Part shown: positions 1-9,466 of the stretch, piece by piece
Layout: every line of letters starts with the position of its first letter
Numbering within the stretch: the first letter of the stretch is position 1
Notes under the pieces: model-generated
Told to the model about the DNA's origin: nothing
The model's database searches: none
The model's input: the letters and a program-made list of their open reading frames with translations, nothing else
Assembly (NCBI GenBank): GCA_009602725.1
Contig: WELB01000105.1
Location: 215,802-266,476 of the forward strand
DNA length: 50,675 bases
Direction: 5' to 3'
Origin: Spirogloea muscicola
Lineage: Eukaryota; Streptophyta; Zygnematophyceae; Spirogloeales; Spirogloeaceae
Program-made: the position numbers and the translations under genes

Positions 1-362
1 CTCCTTGCCCCCCCCCCTGAGCCTCCTGCTCCACTCCGCCAGGCCCCTAGCTCCAGCTCCCGGAACCCCCTGTCGCCACGACCACCCTCCCCTGCGCTGC
101 CCCTTGCTCCGGATCCGCCCGCATCCCTCCGCCATCGCTGCTCTCGCGGCGATGCAAGCTGAGTCCTTGTAGCGGCGATGAGGCGCCCTGCGCGGAGCGG
201 CGTCCATGGCGCCTTGGAGCACCGCGAGATCTCAGGAGCACGGGGTACGCAACAACGCTTCTCCGCAGCGGTGGACCGCCGCCTGCGCTCGGCGCTTCCG
301 GCTGCAGCCTGGCTGCCGATGGCGCTGACTGGCCGACGGATGGCCCGCAGTGCGCGCGGCCA

Positions 363-3300
363 GTGTCGGCGGCAGCGCGCCGGATGGCGGTGGCGGTGGC
401 GGCAGCGTACTGCACATGCGCGACGGAGCCGACGCCGTGCTGCCGTTCGTCGTCAGGTTCGGCAAGGTGCGGTGGCCGGCTCTGCCGCAAGAGCAGCGCC
501 CCGGCCTCGACAGCCAGCCGACAGCAGTCTACGGCAGCCGATGGCAGCGCCAACGAGCTGCAGCAGCGGCCTTGGCCTTGGCTGGCCGTGCAGGAGCGGT
601 GCTCCGCGCACCTCCTGGCGGTCACCGACGAGGAGGGCCGTCTGGCGGTGGTAGACGCGCGGCGGCTGGCGCCGGCAGCGAACGCGCGACTCAGTAAGGG
701 CCCCTAGCCCGGCGCCGGTGCCTCGGGCGCCGAGCCGGCGTCGTTGCCAGTGGCAAGCCCGGCGCCGCCACGCATCGCAGTTGCCTGACCGCTGGCGGGC
801 GTACCTGACGACTGTGCGCCACAGGCGACGTCGCTCGGACGGAGCTTCAGGCTCACAGGAATGCCATCTTCGACGCTGCGTGGCTCCAGGCGAGCACGGG
901 CTGGGCACCGGGCTGCAACTCTTGCTGGCATCTTTGATTCATACATGGCAGATTAGTACAGTTTGTTTAGAACGACGGAATCGTAATTAGTATGTCGGGA
1001 GTTCGAACCCCGCTTCTCCTATCCGTCATGTTTGTTGTAAGTAGTTCCACAGCGTGGCGGTGTCTGAGTCCAGGCAGTGCTGCCGTCACACTGCGCCGCG
1101 CGTCTGCAGGGCGACACGCAGCTGCTGACGGCGTCTGGTGACCAGCAGGTGCGGCTCAGACCAGCTGGCTCGCCGCACGCGCACTGCCCGTGCTCCTGGG
1201 TGGCCGTGCACTGAGCTCGGTCCTTGGGTCCTCTTTCCGCCGGTGGCGAGCCTGCAGATCGCGGCGTGGGACGTCGAGGCAGCCACACGCCTGGCAACGC
1301 TGCGCGGCCACGCTGGCAGCGTCAAGTGCCTCAGCGTCCAAGCAACGCAGCCGAGTCAGCCCCAAACCTCAAATCCAACTCTAACCTTTATCCGAGTTCG
1401 ACGCAGATGCCACAACTCTCTGCCTGCCGCAGCTAATGGCGCCGCCCTCAAGGCCCCTGTGCCGCGGCAAAGCTGACAGCAACCAGCTGCACTGCCACCC
1501 AACGCCGCTGCTGCCGCCAGGCTACGTTGCATCAGGAAGCCGCGATGGCTGCATCATGCTCTGGGACCTGAGAGAGGCGTCAGCTGCGGGGGCTGCCAGG
1601 TAGCAACACACAATCCTGCTCCTCCATTGTGGCGGTGGTGGCAGGCAGTGCCACGACCAGCTCAGCCTATTCCGGCCGGGCCATGCTGATGCGGAGAGTC
1701 GCATGGTGCGTGGCAGCGGCCGGCCCGTGGCGGTGGTCCGAGACGCGCACGCCGGCGCCATACGCCTGGGCAGCGGCCGAGCCCGGCGGGGCTCTCGAGT
1801 GCGCCCGCAAATTTGCCTAGCATCGCATTTGACCTCCCAGCACACCGCGCAACACTGACAGCTAGTTACGTTTCTCATGATGCCACTGCGGCGGCGTCGG
1901 TGTGGCCTGGCGGTACGCTACAGGGGTCGGTGCCGGCAAAGCACAGTGTCACGTCCGTGCTACACCTCCTCGACGAGCGGCTGCTCGCCTCCACCGGTGC
2001 AAGCGACGGGTGAGGCTGCCCTGCCGCTGCCGCCGGCCCTGCCGCCATCGCCGCTGTGCCCGCCGGGACATCAGCAGATCTTCTTGTTAGCGCACGCTGA
2101 CTGCGGCCTCCCTGCAGGGCCATCAAGATCTGGGACCAGCGCAACCTTGGGACTGCGGTGCTGGTCGTGCCAGGCCCACAGGGCACCACCTCGGCCTCGA
2201 GCCATGGCAGCGGTGACAGGGTGAGGGGCCTGCCGTCTTGTGATAGTCAGGTGGTTGGCGCCACATTGGCAGCCATGGAGATGACTAGCAGCGCTGATGG
2301 CACTGCCCAGTAACTGGTCTTGACAATCGTGCGCTGTACAGCGGTCGGAGCGCGTGCATGGCTTTGCAAGCCTTGCCCAGGACCACAGCGGGACGCGGCT
2401 TCTGGCATCATGCGCCGACCATAGGTGAGCGGCACTGGCGCACTGCTCTCTGCCCAAGGCATGCCAGTCTGCTTTGGTCCACCTCTGGCTCCACGACCAA
2501 CCGGCAGCACCGGCGGCGGGCGTGGGTTTTGCTTATCAGCATCTACATGTATGACACGCTGCGGCTGGAGGCCGGCCCGGCCGCCCGTTTCTCGGGCCAC
2601 GCCTGCTCCTCCTTCTTTGTCAAGGTGATCTACTATGGCTCCCGCCTGGACGTCTGTAGCAGCACACTTGCGTGCAGGCACGCAAGCAGACGGCCTACTG
2701 GCGCTGCTGATGGCCTCCATGCAGCGCGCCCCCTGGCAGGCGGCATTCAGCCCAGACGGTGCACATATTCTGAGCGGGTCTGGTTGCGGCAGGACGCACA
2801 TTTGGGAGGTAAGCGCATCTGCAGATCTTGTTCTTCAGCCTCAACTGCAATGTTATCTCCTGAGCGTGATTCGCACTCCTGTAGTCTGATTTGACCAAGG
2901 TCACTTTGCACGGCTTCCAACAGGACGATCGTGCAGGGGCGGCACGCGCCAGAGTGAGGAGCACGATCGCCAATGGTGCTGATAGTGCTGCTCGGTGCTG
3001 CATGCGTGCGTGTTGCAGACAGCAAGGCCCGGCGCTCCGTCGGCCATGCTGGAGGGTCACGTGGGGGAGGTGATGGGCGTCGACTGGTGCGCTTGCAGCC
3101 AGGCCTGCATCGCGGCCGCCTATGCAATCAAGGCTCTCTGCTGTAGCTGACCCTCTAGCGTGCTTGCTTGCTGGCTTCCATCAGTGGCCTCTGCAGCCGC
3201 TCCCGCTTACGGCAGTGTAATGAACTCGGAGCATTCTGAGCACTATCTGGACTGCGGTAAGGTGCTCAGCACCGCATTACCTGTCACTGCAGGTGCCACG

Positions 3301-3827
3301 GCGATGCTTTCAAGGTGGCCACATGCGCCGACGACCACACGGCAAGTCACCCGCTCAGAACAACACCATCTTCAATACCCGTCCCGATATTATGCCAGAA
3401 ACACCGCTTCCCGGTGCAACAGCTGGGAAGGTCGCTGCCTATCAGATTGCTGGCTGCAGGTCGACCATGTGACTAGCTTCCTGTTGGCGTCGTGCAGGTA
3501 CGAGTTTGGGACGTCCGGCACCAGCCAGGAAACCCAGAAAGTGGCGGTCAAGGCACGATGCGCAAGCGCGTATGGGCGCCCGTGCCTGGCTCTCTAATTC
3601 CACCAGGTGCTGGCAACAGCAACGGCAGCCTCCGCTTAAGCAAGGGCAGCGTCAAAGCACCGGTAGCAGGCTCGCCTGGCAAGCGGCCATGGCCGCCAAA
3701 GCGCACACAGGCGGCCATCCTGCGCTTCCTGCCTGGTGCTGCTGCCATCCGGTGGCAGCATGCTGTGCACGTGCCTGTGCCGCCCAAGTTTGGACAGGTG
3801 GGCCAAGTAGCAGCAACGCATTGCTAG
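363..3827 (+). CDS. CDT2: CDT2/DTL-like WD40 protein, CRL4 substrate receptor (multi-exon; 5' end uncertain)
   Basis: Known role: CDT2 is the WD40 receptor that brings PCNA-bound substrates such as CDT1 to the CUL4-DDB1 ubiquitin ligase in the nucleus. Seen, in order across exons: HLLAVTDEEGRLAVVD (about 609-656), LQAHRNAIFDAAW (846-884), GDTQLLTASGDQQ (1110-1147), a repeat ending LATLRGHAGSVKCL (1260-1335), SGSRDGCIMLWDLR (1533-1574), SVTSVLHLLDERLLASTGAS (1947-2006) continuing into IKIWDQRN (2122-2145), SIYMYDTLRLEAG (2539-2577), FSPDGAHILSGSG (2748-2786), KVATCADDHTA (3314-3345) and VRVWDVRH (3495-3518). Order and spacing follow animal and plant CDT2. The last exon (about 3490-3827) ends the protein with a basic stretch and QAAILRFL, a PIP-box-like motif. 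The first exon is in frame from an ATG at 363, but its N-terminal part resembles nothing known, so the start is tentative. Exon joints are estimates. Confidence 0.85.
946..1020 (+). pseudogene. tRNA-like relic, Thr(CGU)-type, in a CDT2 intron
   Basis: The stretch has an A-box-like TAGTACAGTTTG (954-965), an anticodon arm with loop ATCGTAA (anticodon CGT), a B-box-like GAGTTCGAACCCC (999-1011) and a 3' arm CTTCTCC. The expected 5' acceptor half (GGAGAAG) is missing and both the T stem and anticodon stem carry mismatches. It therefore looks like a decayed tRNA or a tRNA-derived insertion rather than a working gene. It lies inside an intron of CDT2. Confidence 0.45.
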
Positions 3828-4665
3828 TGGCCTTGCCTGAATGAAGCCCTCGGAGTCGTCCCAAGCAGTGTTAGTGCTGGAAAGGAGGGCTCAGGGTCGT
3901 CCATCACACCTCAAGCTTGCATACTCTGACAACTAAATACAGTACCTCAGTGACTTGCTGGTACAGGGGATGGCAGTAACAACCCCAGCTTAGTACAGCA
4001 GCAGCTACTGCTGGTCCTGCATGTTGTGCTATTTGCTCGTCAAGGCCACGTCGCATCACCATCATAAGCACTACAGCCGCCTGCTTAAATGCTGAGCATG
4101 GCTGCCTGCAGTGTTGCCAAAGGCATTGCCAGCAAACGTCATGTCATCCTGGGCCTGGCAAAATATCACTGCCTGCTTCACTATACCTTATCAGGTCGTT
4201 TACAGTGAGGCAAAGGATTGCAAGCGAGCTTGCTTCCGCTTTCCTGCAACCGGCTTATCCAAGCTGTAAATCAGAAGCGGCCGCGTCATCTGGTCGCTTA
4301 TTTGGAGATCAGAATAACGGGACAGCTCCAACAACATGCATGCTCTGGTCTTAGGTGACACTCACTTCGTTCAAGAAAGTATGTCACGATGGTCTGGTAT
4401 CATCGGCTTGTCAATTGCCGTCCAGTGTTCGGGCATCAGTTAGCTACCTCTATGTTCTGACTCGTGGTTACTAAGCGGGTCAGCTTAGCAGCAGGTGATT
4501 ACATCGCTGTCAATGTGCTAGTTTTGGTACTTGGCCACGCAGGCCTTCCACCACTCAATACACACTCCATACACAATCCATTCTCACAGCAATTGCCGTA
4601 AAGTAGCCGAACTCTTCCTTGGGGCGAACCACTCTTTCACAGTCATTGGAAGAGCTGTTCCCTTT
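3828..4665. other. Intergenic: CDT2 3' region, no gene seen
   Basis: No frame with convincing coding content and no repeat of the LINE family is visible. A TGTAA motif near 4265 could serve as a poly(A) signal, as is common in green algae, but nothing fixes it. Confidence 0.4.
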
Positions 4666-4723
4666 GGACCTTGTCCTGGGCTGGCTTTCCGCAGCCCTCG
4701 CCCCTTCAGGAGAGCCACTTCTT
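4666..4723 (+). repeat. LINE-like 3' tail, type A, degenerate copy
   Basis: The copy carries CCTTGTCCTGGGCTGGC followed by a GCAGCCC arm and ends GAGAGCCACTTCTT. This is the type A tail design seen intact at 5214-5288, with several substitutions. No coding part remains. Confidence 0.65.
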
Positions 4724-4773
4724 GATCAGCCAACGGCTGCGTGTATTGAGCATTTCCAAAGAAGAGAGACCTT

Positions 4774-4938
4774 TTGGCGACGTCTTTCCGCCTGCTAGCT
4801 ATTCAGACTTGCGTCTACTGACTAGAGCATACTGAGAGTCCGCTTGCTGCTGTCTCAGTCCTTAGCACTCCGGCTCCTTCAGACCTTGTCCATTCTTTTG
4901 GGCTGGCCTCTCCCAGCCACCAGTTAATCTGGCCGCGC
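4774..4938 (+). repeat. LINE-like 3' end, type B (ORF C-terminus plus tail)
   Basis: It begins with the end of the element's ORF, reading ASYSDLRLLTRAY then stop at 4833-4835. A short 3' UTR follows, then ACCTTGTCCATTCTTT, the hairpin GGGCTGG/CCAGCC and the end CTGGCCGCGCTTGC. The 5' part of the element is absent, as is usual for truncated LINE copies. The same tail recurs near 19170, 19323, 29517 and 32481. Confidence 0.75.
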
Positions 4939-5288
4939 TTGCTTTCGAATGACCTTTCCAGTTTGGCTCGTGGGCTCATGTGTATCGTATGCGCTTGTCC
5001 GTCTCCCTCCAGCGGTCCATGGCCCACGCCTTGCATCTGCGTGCTGGCCGTGCTCTCGCTGCGGCCTCCGGCTTTCGTCAGGGGGATTGTTTTTCCGGCA
5101 GCTAGTCTGTCGGATGTGAGGCTCCTCACTCGTAACTACTGAGTGGTCCATCCTCCCCCGTTCTGCCATAGCCTCTTCAGGCCCCGCAGTCGCTGCTTAG
5201 CTCGTAGTTTGGCCCCTTCGAACCTTGTCAATTCTTTTCAGGCTGGCTTCTCACAGCCCTTGCCCCCATTGGGAGAGCCACTTCTTCT
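4939..5288 (+). repeat. LINE-like 3' end, type A (ORF C-terminus plus tail)
   Basis: It encodes a degenerate element C-terminus: SVSLQRSMAHALHLRAGRAL in one frame, then SDVRLLTRNY and a stop at 5140-5142 in another, so the copy carries a frameshift. The 3' UTR leads into CCTTGTCAATTCTTTT, a GGCTGGC/CAGCC hairpin and GGGAGAGCCACTTCTT. It directly abuts the type B copy upstream, as nested insertion would produce. Confidence 0.75.
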
Positions 5289-5665
5289 TTCCAGTAGAGG
5301 GCGTTGGCTGTGATTGGCCAGCCCAGAGAAAGGGAATGGGAAAATTTCACAAGGGGCCAGAAAAGCGATGAAGCACACAGCGACGCAAGTGGCCCTGTCG
5401 AGCATTCGTATGTCAGAGAAAGTCGTCTTCTAAAGCACTGGACGTGCCCGAAGGCAGAGCTGCCTGCGCTCCGGCGCGTAAGCAGCGCCAGCTGTGGCGG
5501 CGGTGGCGGCGCGGCTGCAGCACGGCAAGAGGCGGCGGCAGCGGCTGAGCTCCTGCGGCACCATCGATACCACGCGCTCACTCAACAGCGAGGCCATGGC
5601 CAGCGGCGGCGGCCAGACGCCCGGCCGCCGGAGGCCGCAGCCCTCGTCCCACTAACGCCGGCGCC

Positions 5666-6965
5666 ATGCCGCTCAAGGCCGTCGGCCTTTTTAACGTCCG
5701 CTACGAGGCCGACGACCGGGTCGCGGAGCTCCTGGCCTGGGCCTCGCTCCTCCCGGTGCTCATCGCCTTTGCCGGCTTCCCGGGGCACGTCCTGGCCCGC
5801 CGCGAGCTCCGGACCATCTCCTTCTGCCTCGGGACCATCGCCTCTGAGGCCGCCAACCAGGTGGGCTGCATTCACACACTTGCTGAGGTTTGCCACTCAA
5901 CAATGTAAATTCGCGCATGCTAATTGCCATTAAGTGGGTCCACTGGTATGTGCCAACGACTTGCAGTCAATGCTGCACCTTCGGTTGCCGCTATGCCATG
6001 AGCCTCAGTGCCAGTGGCCGTCGTCCTTTCAGGTGCTGAAGCGCACGCTCCGCATGCCGCGCCCCATGACGTGCGAAGCGCTGGAGATGTGTGAATCCTA
6101 TGGCATGCCATCGAGGTGCACCTTCTCAATCTCTTTTCACACTCTTGACGATGATTTGTGTGGAAGTCGGTGAAGAAAAGGCTGTAAGCAGCACAAATGC
6201 CTGACTGTGGACTGCGCAATATTCTGAGAAAGAGAGCTAAGCAGATATGCCACCATGCTGATTAGCATCACCAAGTGATGTTCCCATGGTGAAAGGCCTC
6301 GCACTATCAAGGCTGAATAGTTGCATGTCATCCCGTGGAGATTGTGGTCAGTGCCTAGAGTATTTCATTAGAAAAAAGGGCGTGCCTTGTTGCACATATC
6401 TAGAGGGGTCCAAGCGGCTACCAAGAAGTGTGTTGCCTTGTCGCTGGGCTCACCCCCAGTTTGCTGCTACTGCAGTCATGCGCAATACATGTGCTTCTTT
6501 GCCCTCTACATCACCCTCCTGGTGCTCCGGCACTTCACATATGACGACGGCGTCAGCAAGGTCCTGTCAGCCGCTCTGCCGTGGCCGTTCGCGCTCCTCA
6601 CCATGATTTCCCGTGTGTATCTTGGCTACCACACGCTCAGTCAGGTCATCGCAGGTGAATGAGTTGGTCTCTGATGCATCTTCAATCAGGTTTGTGCCTG
6701 TGCAAGGAGCAGCTTGGGGCTAGTGAGACTCCGCAGCTAAGCACTGTTTCTGCTCGTTGCAGGCGCATGCGTGGGGCTGGCGGGTGCAATCCTATGGTAC
6801 ACAGCAGTCGAGCGCGTCTCACCGACACTCTTTCCCTGGCTCGAGACCCTCCCATTTTCCCGCTACCTTTGCATCCGGGACACCACGCGTATCCCAAACA
6901 TTGTCCGCTTTGAACACGAAGCTGTCCTGGCTTCCCGCCAAGCACAATTGACCAAGCGCGAGTAG
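5666..6965 (+). CDS. DOLPP1: Dolichyl-diphosphatase (PAP2 family), 4 exons, 219 aa
   Basis: The gene model joins 5666-5860, 6033-6115, 6476-6654 and 6763-6965. All junctions are GT-AG and in phase, giving 219 codons plus stop. Family role: an ER membrane enzyme that removes phosphate from dolichyl diphosphate on the lumenal side, recycling the carrier used in N-glycosylation. Seen: the PAP2 triad as KRTLRMPRP (K-x6-RP), GMPSSHAQ (the PSxH form normal for this family) and SRVYLGYHTLSQV. The usual late PAP2 Asp is Gln, as in human DOLPP1. The C-terminus reads IRDTTRIPNI, a DOLPP1 signature, and ends with basic residues. Several hydrophobic segments are consistent with a multi-pass protein. Length is close to that of the family (about 230-240 aa). 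The start at 5666 is the first Met of the exon and fits the family N-terminus. Confidence 0.93.
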
Positions 6966-7085
6966 TGCTCGCCACAGGCTACTTGCTGCTGAGCTCAAAC
7001 ATTATTTTTCCATCACAAACTTGATCTACATGCAGTGCAGCTGCTCTCAACATTGTATGTGCAACTAAACAGCCGGCTGTGATGG

Positions 7086-7921
7086 TGTGGCACACTCCCT
7101 CATTCGAAGGATGCTGTCGAGCTGGCCCTGAGTGAGCTGGCTTACGCATCCACAACTCAACTTCTCAAGGAATGTCTGAGTGTCTGCATTGCTCTCTAGG
7201 CAACCTGCCTGGCTGCTGCAGCAGCACTAGCGACCAAAAAGGCCGCCAAGCACATTGGCACTCTGCAGAAGGTCCCACCAGTTGCCACAACAATATACAG
7301 TCTACTCGGACTTCCAAGTACAGACTAGCAATGGCGCAGTTACACCAGGAGTCTAGGACTCCGCCTATGAACAGAACATCTGCCAAGCACGGTCCCGCCG
7401 GCAAGTGGGACTCCCAAAATTGAAAGAGTGGGACTCATTTGACTTCCCAGCCGTCATGTCTCCACTTCAGCCCCGCATAATGCTAGTCCCTATATGATTG
7501 CTCGTGCACCACTGCAGCGACGAAGCACTGCTGCAACAGGCCAATGCTGGGAAGCAAGCCTCTACAAGTCGTGGGGCAGTGGCACTCTGCAAGAAGGTCA
7601 TAGCAGCAGGCTGGCATCCTTTTCAACTCAGTCAGAAATCAAGCTAGGACCCCTTGATCTTTGTCATGGGCAGTCCGGAGGCAAGTACGAACCTGAGAGA
7701 CATACATCTCTGGCAAGCTCATTCCAAGCTATAGTGATCAAGGAGAAGGTAACCGGCCCCAATCCATTACTGTGACTATGAATATCACACACTGCTGCCT
7801 GTGATGTGTAGCATCTTCCAGTGGAGGCCGGAGTCAATAAGCTGCCAAGAGAGCGGCCAGAGGCACTTGCTTCCTCCTTTCCCACATCAGACAATGACAT
7901 ATTCCCACAAGAGGAGGACTA
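7086..7921 (+). CDS. Unrecognised spliced gene (boundaries tentative)
   Basis: I do not recognise this protein. Several short stretches read like real exons flanked by splice signals: DAVELALSELAYASTTQLLK (7108-7168), a region after CTCTAG at 7199 with AALATKKAAKHIGTLQK, DEALLQQANAGKQ (about 7516-7555), a piece ending FQAIVIKEK before GTAACC at 7750, and a last exon after TGTAG at 7810 reading VEAGVNKLPRERPEALAS and ending PQEED plus stop at 7919-7921. The phase 0 junction between the last two is good; the earlier joints are not settled. There is no signal peptide and no clear membrane span. It lies between DOLPP1 and the convergent elongin-B-like gene. Confidence 0.4.
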
Positions 7922-8217
7922 AGGTGTACTCATTGTCTTGCCTCGAAGCCTGTGAGAAGTAATTGCTTGTCCAGACTTTCTTCTGCGACGGACATAACCC
8001 AGCAATATAGCGAGCACGCGCTCACCCTATGCCAAGAGCTTTCAAGGTACAGGCTCTTGAGGCTGTTGTGCACTGAACAAAGTCAGCCAGCATGCAAGGA
8101 TCGGAGTCCCCAATCAAGCACAAGCCATGCTCTAAATGCAGAGAATACTGGTTGCATGCAGGGTTACAAGCAAGGATGCGCCTAAACACCAACCCTGGTG
8201 TTTGAGCCCAGGAGCTG
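7922..8217. other. Convergent 3' ends, no gene seen
   Basis: This lies between the stop of the unrecognised plus-strand gene and the stop of the minus-strand elongin-B-like gene. Open frames here are short and have no family resemblance. It most likely holds the two 3' UTRs. Confidence 0.4.
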
Positions 8218-8999
8218 TTAGCTAGACTCGACCTCGGACACACCACTGCTCTCGGCGTACGTCTGGATGTCCACGGCCTCCCAGGCCTTAGAGACTGGAG
8301 GCAGGCCAATGTGAGCGTCAGGCATTAACACATGTGGGTTCCGTCTAGCTGCGCTGGCACCAGCCAGGAGGCCTTGCTGGGCAACCGCAGAGGAGAGAGA
8401 CGGCGACTCTCCATCGCCAATGGGGCGCGGCCGCTCTCGCTTACCTGGTGAGCGTAGCACGAGCGCGAGCACGGCGTCGTTCTCCACCTGCAGCATTTCG
8501 GCGAGACACTATGAGCTAGGATCATGCAGTAATACAATCTATATTTGGGCCCTGTCATAAGTAACGCTCCCCATCTCCACTACTGCTATTCATTGCCGCG
8601 ATCAGCCGGGGCGCACACCCAAGAGCGGCGGCGCAAGGCGAGGGGGCTTGGCGGGCATGACAACGGAGGCGCCGGAGGGTTCAGGGGTTTCGGGTCCAGG
8701 GTTCAGGGTTCAAACCCTAAACCCTGAGGCGCCTGAGGCGCCGCCATCCTTCAACTCCGGATCAACTTTTACTCGGTAAGTTACGCTTAAGCCGCGTGGC
8801 TCACATTCTGCTCCGCCAGGGTTTTGGCGTCCGCCAACGGCTCCCGGGCGCCGGCGGGGATGAGCCGCAGGTCGTCGGCGGCAGCGGCGGCGGCGAGGCC
8901 CGCCGCGGCGCGCACGCGCTCCTTGAGCTCCGCCGCCGGCGCCGACGCCTCGCACTGCACGAAGTACGTCGCCTTCTTCCGCTTGACGCGCACATACAT
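8218..8999 (-). CDS. ELOB: Elongin-B-like ubiquitin-fold protein, 3 exons, 104 aa
   Basis: The model is the complement of 8218-8294, 8445-8487 and 8805-8999, with GT-AG junctions in phase. Family role: elongin B is a ubiquitin-fold partner of elongin C, in the elongin transcription complex or as adaptor of cullin-RING ligases. Seen: start MYVRVKRKKATYFVQCE, then AAELKERV and the ubiquitin-like middle DDLRLIPAG, then LADAKTLAEQN joined to VENDAVLALVLR, then AWEAVDIQTY and an acidic, serine-rich tail. Length is close to animal elongin B (118 aa). The second intron (8295-8444) is exactly 150 nt and open in frame, so its retention would give a 154-aa form; I prefer splicing because the shorter protein matches family length. 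An Ala run lies in exon 1. It is head to head with the LYAR gene. Confidence 0.8.
8677..8727. repeat. Telomere-like repeat island in an ELOB intron, with head-to-head halves
   Basis: Degenerate GGGTTCA/GGGTTTC units run into AGGGTTCAGGGTT (8698-8710), a CA spacer and AACCCTAAACCCT (8713-8725). The two 13-mers are reverse complements with one mismatch. The plant-type telomere unit is TTTAGGG. The island sits in the first intron of the elongin-B-like gene. Confidence 0.7.
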
Positions 9000-9221
9000 T
9001 CTCTTGCGCCCTTATCCAAAACCCCTAGATTCTAACTCTAGACCTGAAAGCCCGCCGCTGCAGCCGCCGCCGCCGCCGCCGCCGCCGCTGCTTCCGTTGG
9101 CAGACTTGCTGGGGTCCCCGTCGAGGATGCAGCAGTCGTCGTCGTCGTCGTCGTGGGGGCCGTCGTCTTTGTCAACGCCTTCGTTCCCACACGGACCGCC
9201 GCAGCCGCCACCGCCACTGCT

Positions 9222-9253
<32 letters not shown>

Positions 9254-9419
9254 AGCCGCTCGAGGACGCGGAGGTGCCCTCCGCCGCGGCGCTGGCCACG
9301 GGCGAAGCCTCGCGCCTGCGCTTACGGCCGCCGACGTCGCCGCAGCCTCCCGCCGCTGGCGCAGCGCAGTCGTAGACCTCGTCCCAGAACGCCCCCTCGC
9401 CCTCGTCCTCCTCCGTAGC

Positions 9420-9451
<32 letters not shown>

Positions 9452-9466
9452 GCGGCGGCGGCGGCG
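9000..9466. promoter_or_regulatory. Shared upstream region of ELOB (-) and LYAR (+)
   Basis: The two starts face away from each other and are 467 bp apart, so this should hold both promoters and 5' UTRs. It is dominated by CCG/GGC runs (9058-9090, 9205-9260, 9415-9465) and a GTC run near 9135-9155. A telo-box-like AAAACCCCTA lies at about 9018-9028. I see no TATA element. Long open frames here come from the triplet runs and are not called as genes. Confidence 0.5.

Noticed and set aside
5304-5933. 209-codon plus-strand frame covering the DOLPP1 start
   Set aside because: It overlaps the clear DOLPP1 exon 1 in another frame and resembles nothing; it is a GC-rich shadow.
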